This document shows, one piece after another, positions 34,534 through 43,536 of a DNA stretch of 64,000 nucleotides. The DNA comes from Bradyrhizobium sp. SK17 (GTDB lineage: Bacteria; Pseudomonadota; Alphaproteobacteria; Rhizobiales; Xanthobacteraceae), in contig NZ_CP025113.1 of the NCBI RefSeq assembly GCF_002831585.1, positions 6,463,001 to 6,527,000 on the forward strand, in the 5' to 3' direction. The position numbers and the translations under genes are program-made. Numbering within the stretch: the stretch's first letter is position 1; each line of letters begins with the position of its first letter. Below the pieces are notes generated by a model. The model was not told the origin of the DNA, did not search any database, and was given only the letters and a program-made list of their open reading frames with translations.

Positions 34534-35153
34534 AATTGCCCCGAGTTCGCGCTAACGTGCAGCACCGGCCGGTAACCGGACTGAAATGCACGAACGGTCG
34601 ACGGCGGCGTCAGCAACATCGCTGGCGCACTCACCTCGGCGCGCTCGTAACCGGCGAACGACCACCGCAAGGTCTTTCCATTGGCGACGAGATAGCTTTG
34701 GTCGCTCGCCTGCACCATCGTCCCGTCGGGCAATTCGTTGATAGGCACCGGCAACGGATGCAGCCGCTTCTGCCGGCGATCCAGCCGCTCGGCGTGCAGC
34801 ACCGCATCCATCGCCTTGACCTTGAGATCACCCACGCCGCTGCCCTGCTCCCAGGCCGCACGAAACCGCTTGGCGTCATCGCGGCGGCAGTAGAAGCAGG
34901 GCCGGTGCCCGGCCGCGAACGCGGTGGCCTCATCGAGGAAGAACAACTCGGTCCAGCTCTGCTGGCTCATCACCTTGCGTCGTCTGCCCCTGAATTCGCA
35001 GACACAGGTGAGCCACGCCGGCGACGACCAGCGCTTGTTCAAAAGCGTTCGGGTCGCGGGATCGTGGATGATACCGCGATTGCCGGTGAAGGTGCCGCGG
35101 TGCGCGGACGCGACGATCTCGCCTGTCGGTGTGACGCGGTTTTGCAGGGGCAT
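34491..35153 (-). CDS. Conserved hypothetical protein
   Basis: 220 residues. A conserved core has GTFTGNRGIIHDPATRTLLNKRWSS, CVCEFRGRRRKVMS, the segment FAAGHRPCFYCRRDDAKRF with a CxxC pair, and HAERLDRRQKRLHPLPVPINELPDG. Four cysteines in all could bind a metal. I do not recognise a characterised family. The last 14 residues (FRHPEVRAERASKD) are encoded by the family C repeat, which suggests the natural C-terminus was replaced or extended by repeat insertion. Confidence 0.75.
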   Translation of the reverse strand: MPLQNRVTPTGEIVASAHRGTFTGNRGIIHDPATRTLLNKRWSSPAWLTCVCEFRGRRRKVMSQQSWTELFFLDEATAFAAGHRPCFYCRRDDAKRFRAAWEQGSGVGDLKVKAMDAVLHAERLDRRQKRLHPLPVPINELPDGTMVQASDQSYLVANGKTLRWSFAGYERAEVSAPAMLLTPPSTVRAFQSGYRPVLHVSANSGQFRHPEVRAERASKD

Positions 35154-35173
35154 GGCACAGCTCTAACCACGAT

Positions 35174-35260
35174 CGTCATTGCTAGGAGCGCAAGCGACGA
35201 AGCAATCCATCATACCGCATATGCGGAAGCATGGATTGCTTCGCTGCGCTCACAATGACG
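35174..35260. repeat. REP-like palindrome, family A
   Basis: CGTCATTGCTAGGAGCGCAAGCGACGAAGC ... then GCTTCGCTGCGCTCACAATGACG as the right arm. A slightly diverged copy of the element at 30735. It lies between two minus-strand genes. Confidence 0.88.
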
Positions 35261-35266
35261 GCTACC

Positions 35267-35794
35267 TCATGCCGCCCCATCCCGGATCGGTGGCTGGAAC
35301 GACAACGCAGTGTCCCACGGGAAGAAGATCCAGGTGTCCTGCGACACCTCGGTGATGAAGGTGTCGACCAGCGGGCGTCCCTTGGGCTTGGCGTAAACCG
35401 TGGCGAAATGCGCGTCCGGCAGCATCTCGCGCACCAGCTTGCCGGTCTTGCCGGTGTCGACCAGATCGTCGACGATCAACAGCCCCTTGCCGGTGCCGCC
35501 GCCGAGCTTGGCGGTCTGCTCCGATATGCCCTTGAGCACTTTCAGGTCGCCCTGCTTGTCATGGTCATAGCTGGCGACGCAGACCGTATCGATGATCCGC
35601 AAGCCGAGCTCGCGCGCCACGATCGCGGCCGGCACCAGCCCGCCGCGGGTGATCGCGACCACCGCATGGAACGGGCCGACTTCATTGAGCCGCCAGGTCA
35701 GCGCCCGGCAGTCCCGGTGGAATTGATCCCACGACACCGGGAACGGCCTGCCGGCCCGCTCCTGCGCACTTGGTTCAGAACTTTTCTCGACCAT
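35267..35794 (-). CDS. gpt: Xanthine(-guanine) phosphoribosyltransferase
   Basis: 175 residues. The PRPP-binding motif is [24 protein letters not shown] (about residues 103-126), with the DD and GTGKT-like loop. [19 protein letters not shown] (about 48) is the other conserved segment, and WIFFPWDT near the C-terminus matches xanthine-preferring enzymes. It converts xanthine or guanine with PRPP to XMP or GMP in purine salvage. It is 6 bp downstream of the molybdopterin-binding gene and may be in the same operon. Confidence 0.95.
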   Translation of the reverse strand: MVEKSSEPSAQERAGRPFPVSWDQFHRDCRALTWRLNEVGPFHAVVAITRGGLVPAAIVARELGLRIIDTVCVASYDHDKQGDLKVLKGISEQTAKLGGGTGKGLLIVDDLVDTGKTGKLVREMLPDAHFATVYAKPKGRPLVDTFITEVSQDTWIFFPWDTALSFQPPIRDGAA

Positions 35795-35800
35795 GTCGTC

Positions 35801-36553
35801 TCAACCCGCCGGCTTCTTCTGCGCGGCCTGCACCTGCTTCAGCATCTCCTTCACCGCGGTCATCGCCGCGGCGAGCTTTTCCGGATCGCGCGAACGGACC
35901 ACCAGATTGGTGTTCGGCTTCTGGTTCTCGTCCTGGAACGGATAGCTGCCGATGATGGTGTCGGGATGAGCTTCTGCGATCGCCCGCAGCGGGCCGCCGA
36001 TGTCGCCTTCCCGCGCGTCGGCACGGACCGAATCCGACAACATCCGCACGCCCGACTTCAAGGTCGGCGCCACGATGTCCATCATCGCCTGCATGATGGT
36101 CGGAATGCCCGCCATCACGATGACATTGCCGAGCTTGAAGCCCGGCGCCAGGATGGTCGCGCTCTGGATCAGCTCGGCACCGTCGGGCACCCTGGCCATC
36201 CGCAGCCGTGCCTCGTTGAGGTCCTGCTCGCTCCAGCGCTCCCGGAAGCGTGCCACCACGTCAGGGTGATGGTGAATATCGACCCCGAACGCCTTCGCCA
36301 CGCTGTCGGCGGTGATGTCGTCATGGGTCGGTCCGATTCCGCCGGTCGTGAACACGTAGGTGTACCTATGCCGCAGCGCATCAAGGGCGGACACGATGTC
36401 GGCCTCGTCGTCGGCGACGACGCGAACCTCCTTCAGGTCGATGCCGATATTGGTCAGGTACTCGGCGATGAAGCCGATGTTCTTGTCCTTGGTCCGGCCG
36501 GACAGGATCTCGTCGCCGATCACCAATATCCCTGCCGTGACGATCTCGCTCAT
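35801..36553 (-). CDS. Competence/damage-inducible-type molybdopterin-binding protein (MoaB/CinA N-domain family)
   Basis: 250 residues from ATG 36553 (AAGGAA RBS). The MoCF_biosynth domain starts TAGILVIGDEILSGRTKDKNIGFIAEYLTNIG, with the motif VFTTGGIGPTHDDITADSVAKAFG (about 65-88), as in MogA/MoeA. The C-terminal part (residues 160-250) is a CinA-like extension without the amidase domain. A stand-alone protein of this type is common in alphaproteobacteria; its biochemical role is not established. It precedes gpt closely. Confidence 0.92.
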   Translation of the reverse strand: MSEIVTAGILVIGDEILSGRTKDKNIGFIAEYLTNIGIDLKEVRVVADDEADIVSALDALRHRYTYVFTTGGIGPTHDDITADSVAKAFGVDIHHHPDVVARFRERWSEQDLNEARLRMARVPDGAELIQSATILAPGFKLGNVIVMAGIPTIMQAMMDIVAPTLKSGVRMLSDSVRADAREGDIGGPLRAIAEAHPDTIIGSYPFQDENQKPNTNLVVRSRDPEKLAAAMTAVKEMLKQVQAAQKKPAG

Positions 36554-36779
36554 GGTCTCATTCCTTAAACTTGATGCCCTGACATTGCCGGTCCAATGCC
36601 TTGATGTCACGGGGTTTTGCCGCCGAATTAAGCAGACCTCAGCCGGTTTTTCGGGCAGGCCTTCCTGGCTACCCCTAGCAAATGCCACAAGCCAATGCAT
36701 ATCGCGCTGGCCCGGCCCTTGCTACCATCCCATCAAGTCATGCACTGTGTCACATGGCTTGGGAGGGCAGTCAGGGTAT

Positions 36780-38198
36780 ATGGCAGTCGCGTTCGATGAG
36801 ATGAACGGCCTCGGCGAGGATCTCCGCCCGGCCTACCAGGAGCTCTCCCGCTGGCTCAAAGAGACGCCGCCGGACGCGCTCGAATATCGGCGCCAGGAAG
36901 CGGAGCTCTTGTTCCGCCGGATCGGCATCACCTTCGCGGTCTATGGCGATGCCGAGGCCCAGGAGCGGCTGATCCCGTTCGACGTCATTCCCCGCATCAT
37001 GTCCGCGGCCGAATGGACGCTGCTGGAGAAGGGCCTGAAGCAGCGCGTGCTCGCGCTCAACCTGTTCCTCAAGGACATCTATCACGGCCGCGACATCCTG
37101 CGCGCCAACATCATCCCGGAAGACCTGATCTTCCAGAACCCGGTGTTCCGCCCGGAGATGAACGGCCAGGACGTGCCGCACGACATCTACGTCCACATCG
37201 CCGGCATCGACATCATCCGCACCGATCCCGACAATTTCATTGTGCTGGAGGACAATGCGCGGACGCCGTCCGGCGTGTCCTACATGCTGGAAAACCGCGA
37301 GATCATGATGCGGCTGTTTCCGGACCTGTTCGCGCGGCACCGCGTCGCACCCGTAGAGCGCTATCCGGACGAACTGTTGTCGGCACTGCGCTCGGTGGCG
37401 CCGCACAGCGCCTCCGCCGAACCCACGGTCGCGTTGATGACGCCCGGCGTCTACAATTCGGCCTATTACGAGCACTCGTTCCTCGCCGACAAGCTCGGCA
37501 TCGAACTGGTCGAGGGGCGCGACCTCATCGTCAAGAACGACGAGGTGTTCATGCGTACCACCGAGGGGCTGAAGCGGGTCGACGTGATCTACCGTCGCGT
37601 CGACGACGACTTCCTCGATCCCCTCACCTTCCGGCCGGATTCCGCGCTCGGCGTGCCCGGGCTGATGTCGGCCTATGCCGCCGGCAACATCACGCTCGCC
37701 AACGCGGTCGGCACCGGCATCGCCGATGACAAGGCGATCTATTCCTACATGCCCGACATCGTGAAGTTCTATCTCAGCGAGGAGCCGATCCTGAAGAACG
37801 TGCAGACCTGGCGCTGCCGCGAACCGCAGGATCTGTCCTACGTGCTCGATAACCTCGCCGACCTCGTCGTCAAGGAGGTGCACGGCTCGGGCGGCTACGG
37901 CATGCTGATCGGCCCCGCCGCCACCAAGGCGACCATCGAGGCGTTCCGCGACAAGCTCAAGCGCGAGCCTGAAGGCTTCATCGCCCAGCCGACGCTGGCG
38001 CTGTCGACCTGCCCGACCTGCACCGACAAGGGCCTCGCGCCGCGCCATGTCGACCTTCGCCCGTTCGTGCTGACCGGCTCGACCCACACCACCATCGTGC
38101 CCGGCGGGCTTACTCGTGTGGCGCTGAAGGAAGGCTCGCTCGTGGTCAATTCGAGCCAGGGCGGCGGCACCAAGGACACCTGGATACTGAGCGAGTAG
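36780..38198 (+). CDS. Circularly permuted ATP-grasp protein (DUF404/DUF407)
   Basis: 472 residues from ATG 36780 (AGGG and GGGAGG upstream). MAVAFDEMNGLGEDLRPAYQELSRWL is the usual N-terminus. The ATP-grasp core comes later, with the permuted order: QDVPHDIYVHIAGIDIIRTD (about 122-141), FIVLEDNARTPSGVSYMLENREIMMRLFP (about 144-172), VALMTPGVYNSAYYEHSFLADKLGIELVEGRDL, and the Gly-rich GSGGYGMLIGPAA near residue 372. Homologues are COG2308 proteins of an amidoligase-type system. It is cotranscribed with the alpha-E gene (8-bp gap). Substrate is unknown; a peptide or amino-acid-to-acyl ligase is inferred from the family. Confidence 0.93.
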   Translation: MAVAFDEMNGLGEDLRPAYQELSRWLKETPPDALEYRRQEAELLFRRIGITFAVYGDAEAQERLIPFDVIPRIMSAAEWTLLEKGLKQRVLALNLFLKDIYHGRDILRANIIPEDLIFQNPVFRPEMNGQDVPHDIYVHIAGIDIIRTDPDNFIVLEDNARTPSGVSYMLENREIMMRLFPDLFARHRVAPVERYPDELLSALRSVAPHSASAEPTVALMTPGVYNSAYYEHSFLADKLGIELVEGRDLIVKNDEVFMRTTEGLKRVDVIYRRVDDDFLDPLTFRPDSALGVPGLMSAYAAGNITLANAVGTGIADDKAIYSYMPDIVKFYLSEEPILKNVQTWRCREPQDLSYVLDNLADLVVKEVHGSGGYGMLIGPAATKATIEAFRDKLKREPEGFIAQPTLALSTCPTCTDKGLAPRHVDLRPFVLTGSTHTTIVPGGLTRVALKEGSLVVNSSQGGGTKDTWILSE

Positions 38199-38206
38199 TT
38201 GAAAGC

Positions 38207-39154
38207 ATGCTGTCGCGCACCGCTGAAAACCTGTTCTGGCTGGCCCGTTACGTCGAACGGGCCGAATATCTCGCGCGCACGATCGACGCCACGTTGCGCG
38301 TCACGGCGCTGCCGGCGGCCTATATCGGCAAGACCAACGAGTGGGATTCCGCGCTGCTCACCGCCGGCGTCGGCGCGAGCTTCTACGATCACTACCAGGA
38401 AGCCAACCAGCAGAACGTCGTCGAATATCTGTCCTTCTCGTCGGAGAACCCCTCCTCGATCAAGAACTGCATCGAGGCGGCGCGGCTGAACTCGCGCTCG
38501 GTACGAACCGCGCTGACCTCGGAGATGTGGGACACCATCAATTCCTCCTGGATCGAGTTGCAGGCGGTGTGGAGCAAGGGCGGCACCGGCAGCCGCGAGG
38601 AGCTGGCCAGATTCCTGCGCTTCGTGCAGGAGACCTCGCTGCGCTTCGACGGCTCGGCCTACCGCACCATGCTGCGCAACGACGCCTATTGGTTCTCGCG
38701 GCTCGGCGTCCATCTCGAGCGCGCCGACAACACCGCGCGGATTCTCGACGTCAAGTATCACATGTTGTTGCCCGAGGAGGAGCATGTCGGCGGCCCGTTG
38801 GATTACTACCAGTGGACCTCGATCCTGCGCTCGGTGTCGGCAACCACGGCCTATCACTGGGTCTACCGGGAAACCCTCAAACCCTGGCTGATCGCCGACC
38901 TGCTGATCCTCAACGACACCCTGCCGCGGTCGCTGGCCAGCTGCTACAGCAATCTGGTGCGCAACCTCGACCAGATCGGCGTCGCCTATGGCCGCCAGGG
39001 CGCCGCCCAGCGCCACGCCCGCGGCATCCGGAACCGGCTCGAGCACAGCAACATGGATGACATCTTCCAGCACGGCGTGCACGAATTCATCCAGGAATTC
39101 ATCGCCGACAACTCACGGCTGGGCGAGATCGTCACCAAGCAGTATTTGATATAG
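38207..39154 (+). CDS. Alpha-E domain-containing protein
   Basis: 315 residues, almost all alpha-helical. The N-terminal MLSRTAENLFWLARYVERAEYLARTIDATLR is the diagnostic alpha-E (COG2307) motif, and NDAYWFSRLGVHLERADNTARILDVKYHMLLP repeats it around residue 160. The Glu-rich helix pairs give the family its name. Paired with the ATP-grasp and transglutaminase genes, it is thought to be a component of a ligase/processing system. It has no known catalytic residues. Confidence 0.94.
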   Translation: MLSRTAENLFWLARYVERAEYLARTIDATLRVTALPAAYIGKTNEWDSALLTAGVGASFYDHYQEANQQNVVEYLSFSSENPSSIKNCIEAARLNSRSVRTALTSEMWDTINSSWIELQAVWSKGGTGSREELARFLRFVQETSLRFDGSAYRTMLRNDAYWFSRLGVHLERADNTARILDVKYHMLLPEEEHVGGPLDYYQWTSILRSVSATTAYHWVYRETLKPWLIADLLILNDTLPRSLASCYSNLVRNLDQIGVAYGRQGAAQRHARGIRNRLEHSNMDDIFQHGVHEFIQEFIADNSRLGEIVTKQYLI

Positions 39155-39200
39155 GCCGAAGATGTGAATTCGGCGCCGTCTGCGGGCACTGTCCTCACCG

Positions 39201-39320
39201 CTCCCGGAGGGAGAGGTCGGATCGCGTTTTGCGATCCGGGTGAGGGAATTCGGTCTACTGAGGGGCCTTGACCCCTCACCCGAACTGCTTCGCAATTCGA
39301 CCTCTCCCGATGGGAGAGGT
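39201..39320. repeat. Palindromic repeat, family E (CTCACCC / GGGAGAGGT)
   Basis: Left arm CTCCCGGAGGGAGAGGTCG ... GGGTGAGGG and right arm CCCTCACCC ... CGACCTCTCCC, around a centre with CCTTGACCCC. It fills most of the 212-bp gap between the alpha-E and transglutaminase genes of the same operon. It may end or process the transcript between them. Confidence 0.85.
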
Positions 39321-39366
39321 ATAATCCCGTTGCCGTCAGCTCTGATCTGACCTACTGGAAACGCAC

Positions 39367-40209
39367 ATGCGCCTGCGGATTGCCCATACCACCACCTATC
39401 GCTACGAGCCGGCGGCTTCGGGCGTGATCCAGATTCTGCGGATGACGCCGGGCAGCCATGACGGCCAATATGTCGCCAATTGGCAGATCGACGTCTCGAC
39501 CGACTCCCGGCTCGATACCCATGAGGACGCGTTCGGCAACGTCACCCATGTGCTGACGCATGGTGCGATCAGCGACCTCACCATCCATTGCGAGGGCCTG
39601 GTCGAAACCCATGACACCGGCGGCGTGCTCAAGGGCACCGACGAACGGTTTCCGCCGAGCCTGTTCCTGCGCCCCACGCCATTGACCGACCTCAACCCGG
39701 CGATGACGGCCGTCGTGCGCGAACTGCGCGCGGAAGCCGGCAGCGACGTGCTCGGCTTCCTGCATGCGCTGATGGTCCAGGTCTACGAGCACATGACCTT
39801 CGACGAGGACCCGACCAACAGCGCCACGTCGGCGTCCGAGGCGTTCGCGCTCAAGCGCGGCGTCTGTCAGGACTACGCCCACATCCTGATCGCCTGCGCG
39901 CGCGCCGGCGGGGTTCCGGCGCGGTTCGTCTCCGGCCACTTCCTGCGCTCCGACGGCATGGTCAACCAGCAGGCCGGCCACGCCTGGGCGGAGGCCTACG
40001 TGCCCGACCTCGGCTGGATCGGCTTCGACGCCGCGAACGGCATCTGCACCACCGACGCGCATGCCCGCGTCGCGATCGGCCTCGACTATCTCGGCGCCGC
40101 GCCGGTCCGCGGCACCCGCTATGGCGGCGGTAACGAGACGCTGACGGTTGCGGTCAAGGTCGATCAGGCCGGCCGCCCCGGGCAGTGGCAGAGCCAGACC
40201 CAGTCGTAG
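39367..40209 (+). CDS. Transglutaminase-like cysteine peptidase family protein
   Basis: 280 residues. The N-terminal Bact_transglu_N domain is MRLRIAHTTTYRYEPAASGVIQILRMTP. The papain-like core carries Cys in LKRGVCQDYAHILIACARAGG (about residue 172), His in GHAWAEAYVPDLGWIGFD (about 205) and Asp in FDAANGICTTDAHARVA. A complete Cys-His-Asp triad. In the conserved group it is thought to be a protease or to form amide bonds. It lies 212 bp after the alpha-E gene, separated by repeat E. Confidence 0.94.
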   Translation: MRLRIAHTTTYRYEPAASGVIQILRMTPGSHDGQYVANWQIDVSTDSRLDTHEDAFGNVTHVLTHGAISDLTIHCEGLVETHDTGGVLKGTDERFPPSLFLRPTPLTDLNPAMTAVVRELRAEAGSDVLGFLHALMVQVYEHMTFDEDPTNSATSASEAFALKRGVCQDYAHILIACARAGGVPARFVSGHFLRSDGMVNQQAGHAWAEAYVPDLGWIGFDAANGICTTDAHARVAIGLDYLGAAPVRGTRYGGGNETLTVAVKVDQAGRPGQWQSQTQS

Positions 40210-40224
40210 GCACCGCTCTCTCCC

Positions 40225-40264
40225 CGTCATTCCGGGGCTCGCGGAGCGAGAGCCCGGAATGACG
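40225..40264. repeat. Short perfect palindrome, family B core
   Basis: A 40-bp palindrome, CGTCATTCCGGGGCTCGC then GCGAGAGCCCGGAATGACG around a short centre, i.e. only the outer arms of family B without the inner GAATCCAT segment. It follows the transglutaminase stop by 15 bp. Confidence 0.85.
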
Positions 40265-40325
40265 ATGGTAAGATACGAGCGTGCTATCATTGCGGCCGTA
40301 TCAATCCGAACCATCGGGACACACC

Positions 40326-40751
40326 ATGGCAACCGTCAAACTGCTTTCCGACGACGAACTCTCGGCCGAGGCCCGCGCTGTCTTCGACGACATCCGCAAG
40401 GTGCGGAAGTCGGACTTCGTCAACAATTTCTGGCGCGCGCTTGCGCATGATCCGAAGACGCTGCGGCGGACCTGGGAGAGCATCAAGGAGGTGATGGCGC
40501 CGGGCGCGCTCGATCCGAAGGTCAAGGAGATGCTCTACGTCGCGGTCTCGGTGGCCCATGGCTGCAGTTATTGCATCCATTCGCACACCGCGGCCGCCCG
40601 CGCCAAGGGCATGACCGACGCCGAACACCAGGAAATGCTGGCGATCATCGGTATGGCCGCCGAGACCAATCGGCTCGTGACCGCGCTCGGCGTACCGGTG
40701 GACGATGCGTTCCTCGTGGATGCACCGGCGGGACGAGGCCAGGAGACGTGA
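40326..40751 (+). CDS. Carboxymuconolactone decarboxylase / AhpD-like protein
   Basis: 141 residues from ATG 40326. An all-helical CMD domain with the redox motif AHGCSYCIHSHTAAA, i.e. a CxxC followed by a His (residues 81-84 for CSYC). This matches the AhpD-type alkylhydroperoxidase core rather than true decarboxylases. It may be a peroxidase or disulfide reductase, partner unknown. It is the next gene downstream of the transglutaminase operon but is separated by a repeat. Confidence 0.9.
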   Translation: MATVKLLSDDELSAEARAVFDDIRKVRKSDFVNNFWRALAHDPKTLRRTWESIKEVMAPGALDPKVKEMLYVAVSVAHGCSYCIHSHTAAARAKGMTDAEHQEMLAIIGMAAETNRLVTALGVPVDDAFLVDAPAGRGQET

Positions 40752-40767
40752 CGACTTCGCTCAGGTC

Positions 40768-40854
40768 CGTAGGATGGGTAGAGCGCAGCGAAACCCATCA
40801 CCTTTCTTCCGTGCAGAGACATGATGGGTTTCGCTGCGCTCTACCCATCCTACG
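40768..40854. repeat. Palindromic repeat, family D (CGTAGGATGGGTAGAGC)
   Basis: CGTAGGATGGGTAGAGCGCAGCGAAACCCATC at the left and its complement GATGGGTTTCGCTGCGCTCTACCCATCCTACG at the right, with about 20 bp between. A near-perfect inverted repeat in the gap between two convergent genes (stop codons at 40751 and 40861). Confidence 0.9.
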
Positions 40855-40860
40855 CATGCG

Positions 40861-42471
40861 TCACTTGTCCAGCCAGACATCCTCGAAGCGCAGATTGTTG
40901 TACTGGCTGTTGTCGTGCGGATGAAAGTTCTTCACGTAAGGCTGCCAGCAATTGCCGGCCGATGAGTGCAGGATGACCGGCCGCGCGGCATCGTCGACCA
41001 GCAGGCGCTCGATGTCGAACACGATCTTGCGCCGCTTGTCCTTGTCGACCTCGCGCGACTGCGCGGCGAGCAATCTGTCGACCTCGGCATTGCAGTACTG
41101 GGTGTAGTTGCGCTCCGAATTGCAGGAATAGTTCTCGACCAGATTTCCGTCGGGATCGTCGACGCTGACGCCGGTGACATTGAGACCGATCGTGTAATCC
41201 TTGCGCTGCAGCCGCGAGTACCAACGCGGCGTGTCCAGGATGTCGAGCTCGGCCACGATGTAGATCTTCTTGAGCTGGTCGGCAAGGATCACGGCCGGGT
41301 CGCGATAGGTCGGCAGATTGCGGGTCTGGATCTTGATCGACAGCGGCTTGCTGTCGCTGTAGCCGAGCTTCTGCATGATCGCCTGCGCGTCCGCGAGGTT
41401 CTTCGCGGTGTCGGGGCCGTAGCCCATCAGCATCGACAGCACGTCGTCCGGCATCCCCCACTCGCCCTCGGGCCTGGCCTGCATCGCACCGCCGAGCCGT
41501 CCCGTGCCCTCGAACAAAATGCTGTTGAAGGCCTTGCGATCGAGCGCCAGCGACATCGCCTTGCGGATATCCGGGTTGTCGAACGGCGGATTGACGCGAT
41601 TGACCAGGAGATTGATCTGTAGATTGGTCGAGGTCATCTCGCAGATCGCGTTCGGCGCTCGCGCCTTGACGTCCTTCATCAGGGGAATGCTGACGTCGGA
41701 CGGAAAGGTGATGTCGTAATCCCCGGTCGCGAACGCCAGCATGCGCGTGGCGCGGCTGTCGATCGAACGCACCGTGATCTCGTCGAGATACGGCCGGTCC
41801 TTCTTGAAGTAGTCGGAGTTGCGGACGAGCCGAATCGAATCGCCGCGCCGGAACTCGACGAATTTGAACGGCCCGGTGCCGACCGGCTTGGTGCGCATCA
41901 CCTGCTGCGGCACATGACAGGGATAGACCACCGAGAAGGCGCTCGCGAGCAGCGCCAGCAGGCCCGGTTGCGGCTCGCTCAATTCGAAGGTCGCCTCATC
42001 GTCGCCATTGACGCTGACGTCCTTGAGCTTGGAGTACCAGACCTTGCGCGGATTGCGCTTGAAGTCCTGGGTCTTGGAGTCCTGCGTCTCGCTCTTGCCG
42101 ATCAGCATCCGCCAGGTGCACTGGACATCCTTGGCCGTGAACGGCTGGCCGTCGTGCCATTTCACGCCGTGATGCAGCCTGAACGTCAGTCTGGTGTTGG
42201 TCGGGTCCCACGACCAGCTCTCGGCGAGGTCCGGGATCACGGTGTCGATGCTCTCGTGCACCTTGGCCGGATCGAACACCACGAGGTTGTTGAACACCGC
42301 AGCGAACGGCATCACCGAGGCGATGGTGGATTCCTCGAGCAACGAGGTCGAGGGCGGGTTGTCGTTGTGATAGAGCCGCAGCGTGCCGCCCTTCTTCTGC
42401 GCCGATGCAGGGCTCGCCGCGATTGCCGCGACGCCCAATACCATGACGCACGCGGCCAATTTGAACGACAT
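40861..42471 (-). CDS. ABC transporter substrate-binding protein (SBP_bac_5)
   Basis: 536 residues from ATG 42471 (GGGAGG upstream). Signal peptide MSFKLAACVMVLGVAAIAASPASAQ. Then KKGGTLRLYHNDNPPSTSL, TFRLHHGVKWHDGQPFTAKDVQCTWRML, VGTGPFKFVEFRRGD, and NPDIRKAMSLALDRKAFNSILFEG near residue 320, all typical of the oligopeptide/nickel binding family. No permease or ATPase genes adjoin it. It sits between the transglutaminase group and the Anbu peptidase and splits them. Confidence 0.93.
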   Translation of the reverse strand: MSFKLAACVMVLGVAAIAASPASAQKKGGTLRLYHNDNPPSTSLLEESTIASVMPFAAVFNNLVVFDPAKVHESIDTVIPDLAESWSWDPTNTRLTFRLHHGVKWHDGQPFTAKDVQCTWRMLIGKSETQDSKTQDFKRNPRKVWYSKLKDVSVNGDDEATFELSEPQPGLLALLASAFSVVYPCHVPQQVMRTKPVGTGPFKFVEFRRGDSIRLVRNSDYFKKDRPYLDEITVRSIDSRATRMLAFATGDYDITFPSDVSIPLMKDVKARAPNAICEMTSTNLQINLLVNRVNPPFDNPDIRKAMSLALDRKAFNSILFEGTGRLGGAMQARPEGEWGMPDDVLSMLMGYGPDTAKNLADAQAIMQKLGYSDSKPLSIKIQTRNLPTYRDPAVILADQLKKIYIVAELDILDTPRWYSRLQRKDYTIGLNVTGVSVDDPDGNLVENYSCNSERNYTQYCNAEVDRLLAAQSREVDKDKRRKIVFDIERLLVDDAARPVILHSSAGNCWQPYVKNFHPHDNSQYNNLRFEDVWLDK

Positions 42472-42760
42472 TCTCGCCTCCCGGGATTCTTGTTGTTCTT
42501 GTCGATTGCAGGCAGTCGACCACAATGCCCGGTGCCTCGCAATGACAGCGAACCCGGATCATTGCCGGCTGCGCGCAACGCAGAGCGAGGCCGTCCAAAC
42601 GCCGAACAGTGGTCGGCAGGAACAGGCCGATGCGGGCCGTCGTTCCGATTGGCTCCCACCCGGCCGCCCGATGTCCCGTCACGGGGAATTGGGGTTGGAT
42701 GCAACGTCGAAATTGGCTACACGTTTGGCGCCGAGAACCTCGGATCGTTGGGGACTGGAA

Positions 42761-43522
42761 ATGACCTATTGCTGCGGAATTCTGGTGCGCGACGGCCTCG
42801 TCATGATCGCCGATACCCGCACCAATGCCGGCCTCGACAACGTCTCGACGTTCCGCAAGCTGCACATCTTCGAAAAGTCTGGCGAGCGCATCATGGCGAT
42901 CGCCAGCGCCGGCAACCTCGCGATCAGCCAGTCGGTGCTCTCGACCCTGACCGAGGGCATGGAAGACCCGCACACCGGCGAACTCGAGACGCTGATGAAC
43001 GCGCCCACCATGTTCCAGGCGGCGCAACGGATCGGCCGGGCGATCCGCGCGGTGCACGCCACCGAGGGCGACGCGCTGCGCGCCGAGGACATCTCCTTCG
43101 ACGTCTCGTTCCTGTTCGGCGGCCAGATCAAGGGCTCCCGGATGCGCCTGTTCATGGTCTACACCGCCGGCAATTTCATCGAATGCACCACTGACACGCC
43201 CTATTTGCAGATCGGCGAGCACAAATACGGCAAGCCGGTGCTGGACCGCGCCATGCACTACGACGTCGAACTCTATGAGGCGCTCAAAACGGGGCTGATC
43301 TCGATGGATTCGACGATGCGCTCGAATCTCGGCGTGGGCCTGCCGATCGACGTGCTGGTGGTGCGCACCGATGCCTGCGAGGCCGACCTCAACCACCGCA
43401 TCGAGGCCGGCGAGCCCTATTTCCACGATCTGCGCTCGCGCTGGTCGGCGGCGCTGCGCGCCGCGCACCAGAACATTCCGCGGCCGCCTTACAAGAACGA
43501 GACCGAAGCAAAAACCAAGTAA
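42761..43522 (+). CDS. Anbu-type proteasome-like peptidase
   Basis: 253 residues from ATG 42761. After removal of the initiator Met, Thr1 is the nucleophile, as in proteasome beta subunits: [36 protein letters not shown], with Asp17 and Lys32 in the expected proteasome-like positions. [20 protein letters not shown] and [26 protein letters not shown] segments ([12 protein letters not shown]) fit the Anbu (COG3484) family. Anbu forms a double ring and has no ATPase partner in this region. A frame to 42383 is not needed. It is followed by an SDR gene at 15 bp. Confidence 0.93.
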   Translation: MTYCCGILVRDGLVMIADTRTNAGLDNVSTFRKLHIFEKSGERIMAIASAGNLAISQSVLSTLTEGMEDPHTGELETLMNAPTMFQAAQRIGRAIRAVHATEGDALRAEDISFDVSFLFGGQIKGSRMRLFMVYTAGNFIECTTDTPYLQIGEHKYGKPVLDRAMHYDVELYEALKTGLISMDSTMRSNLGVGLPIDVLVVRTDACEADLNHRIEAGEPYFHDLRSRWSAALRAAHQNIPRPPYKNETEAKTK

Positions 43523-43536
43523 GAGGAAACCGAGAG

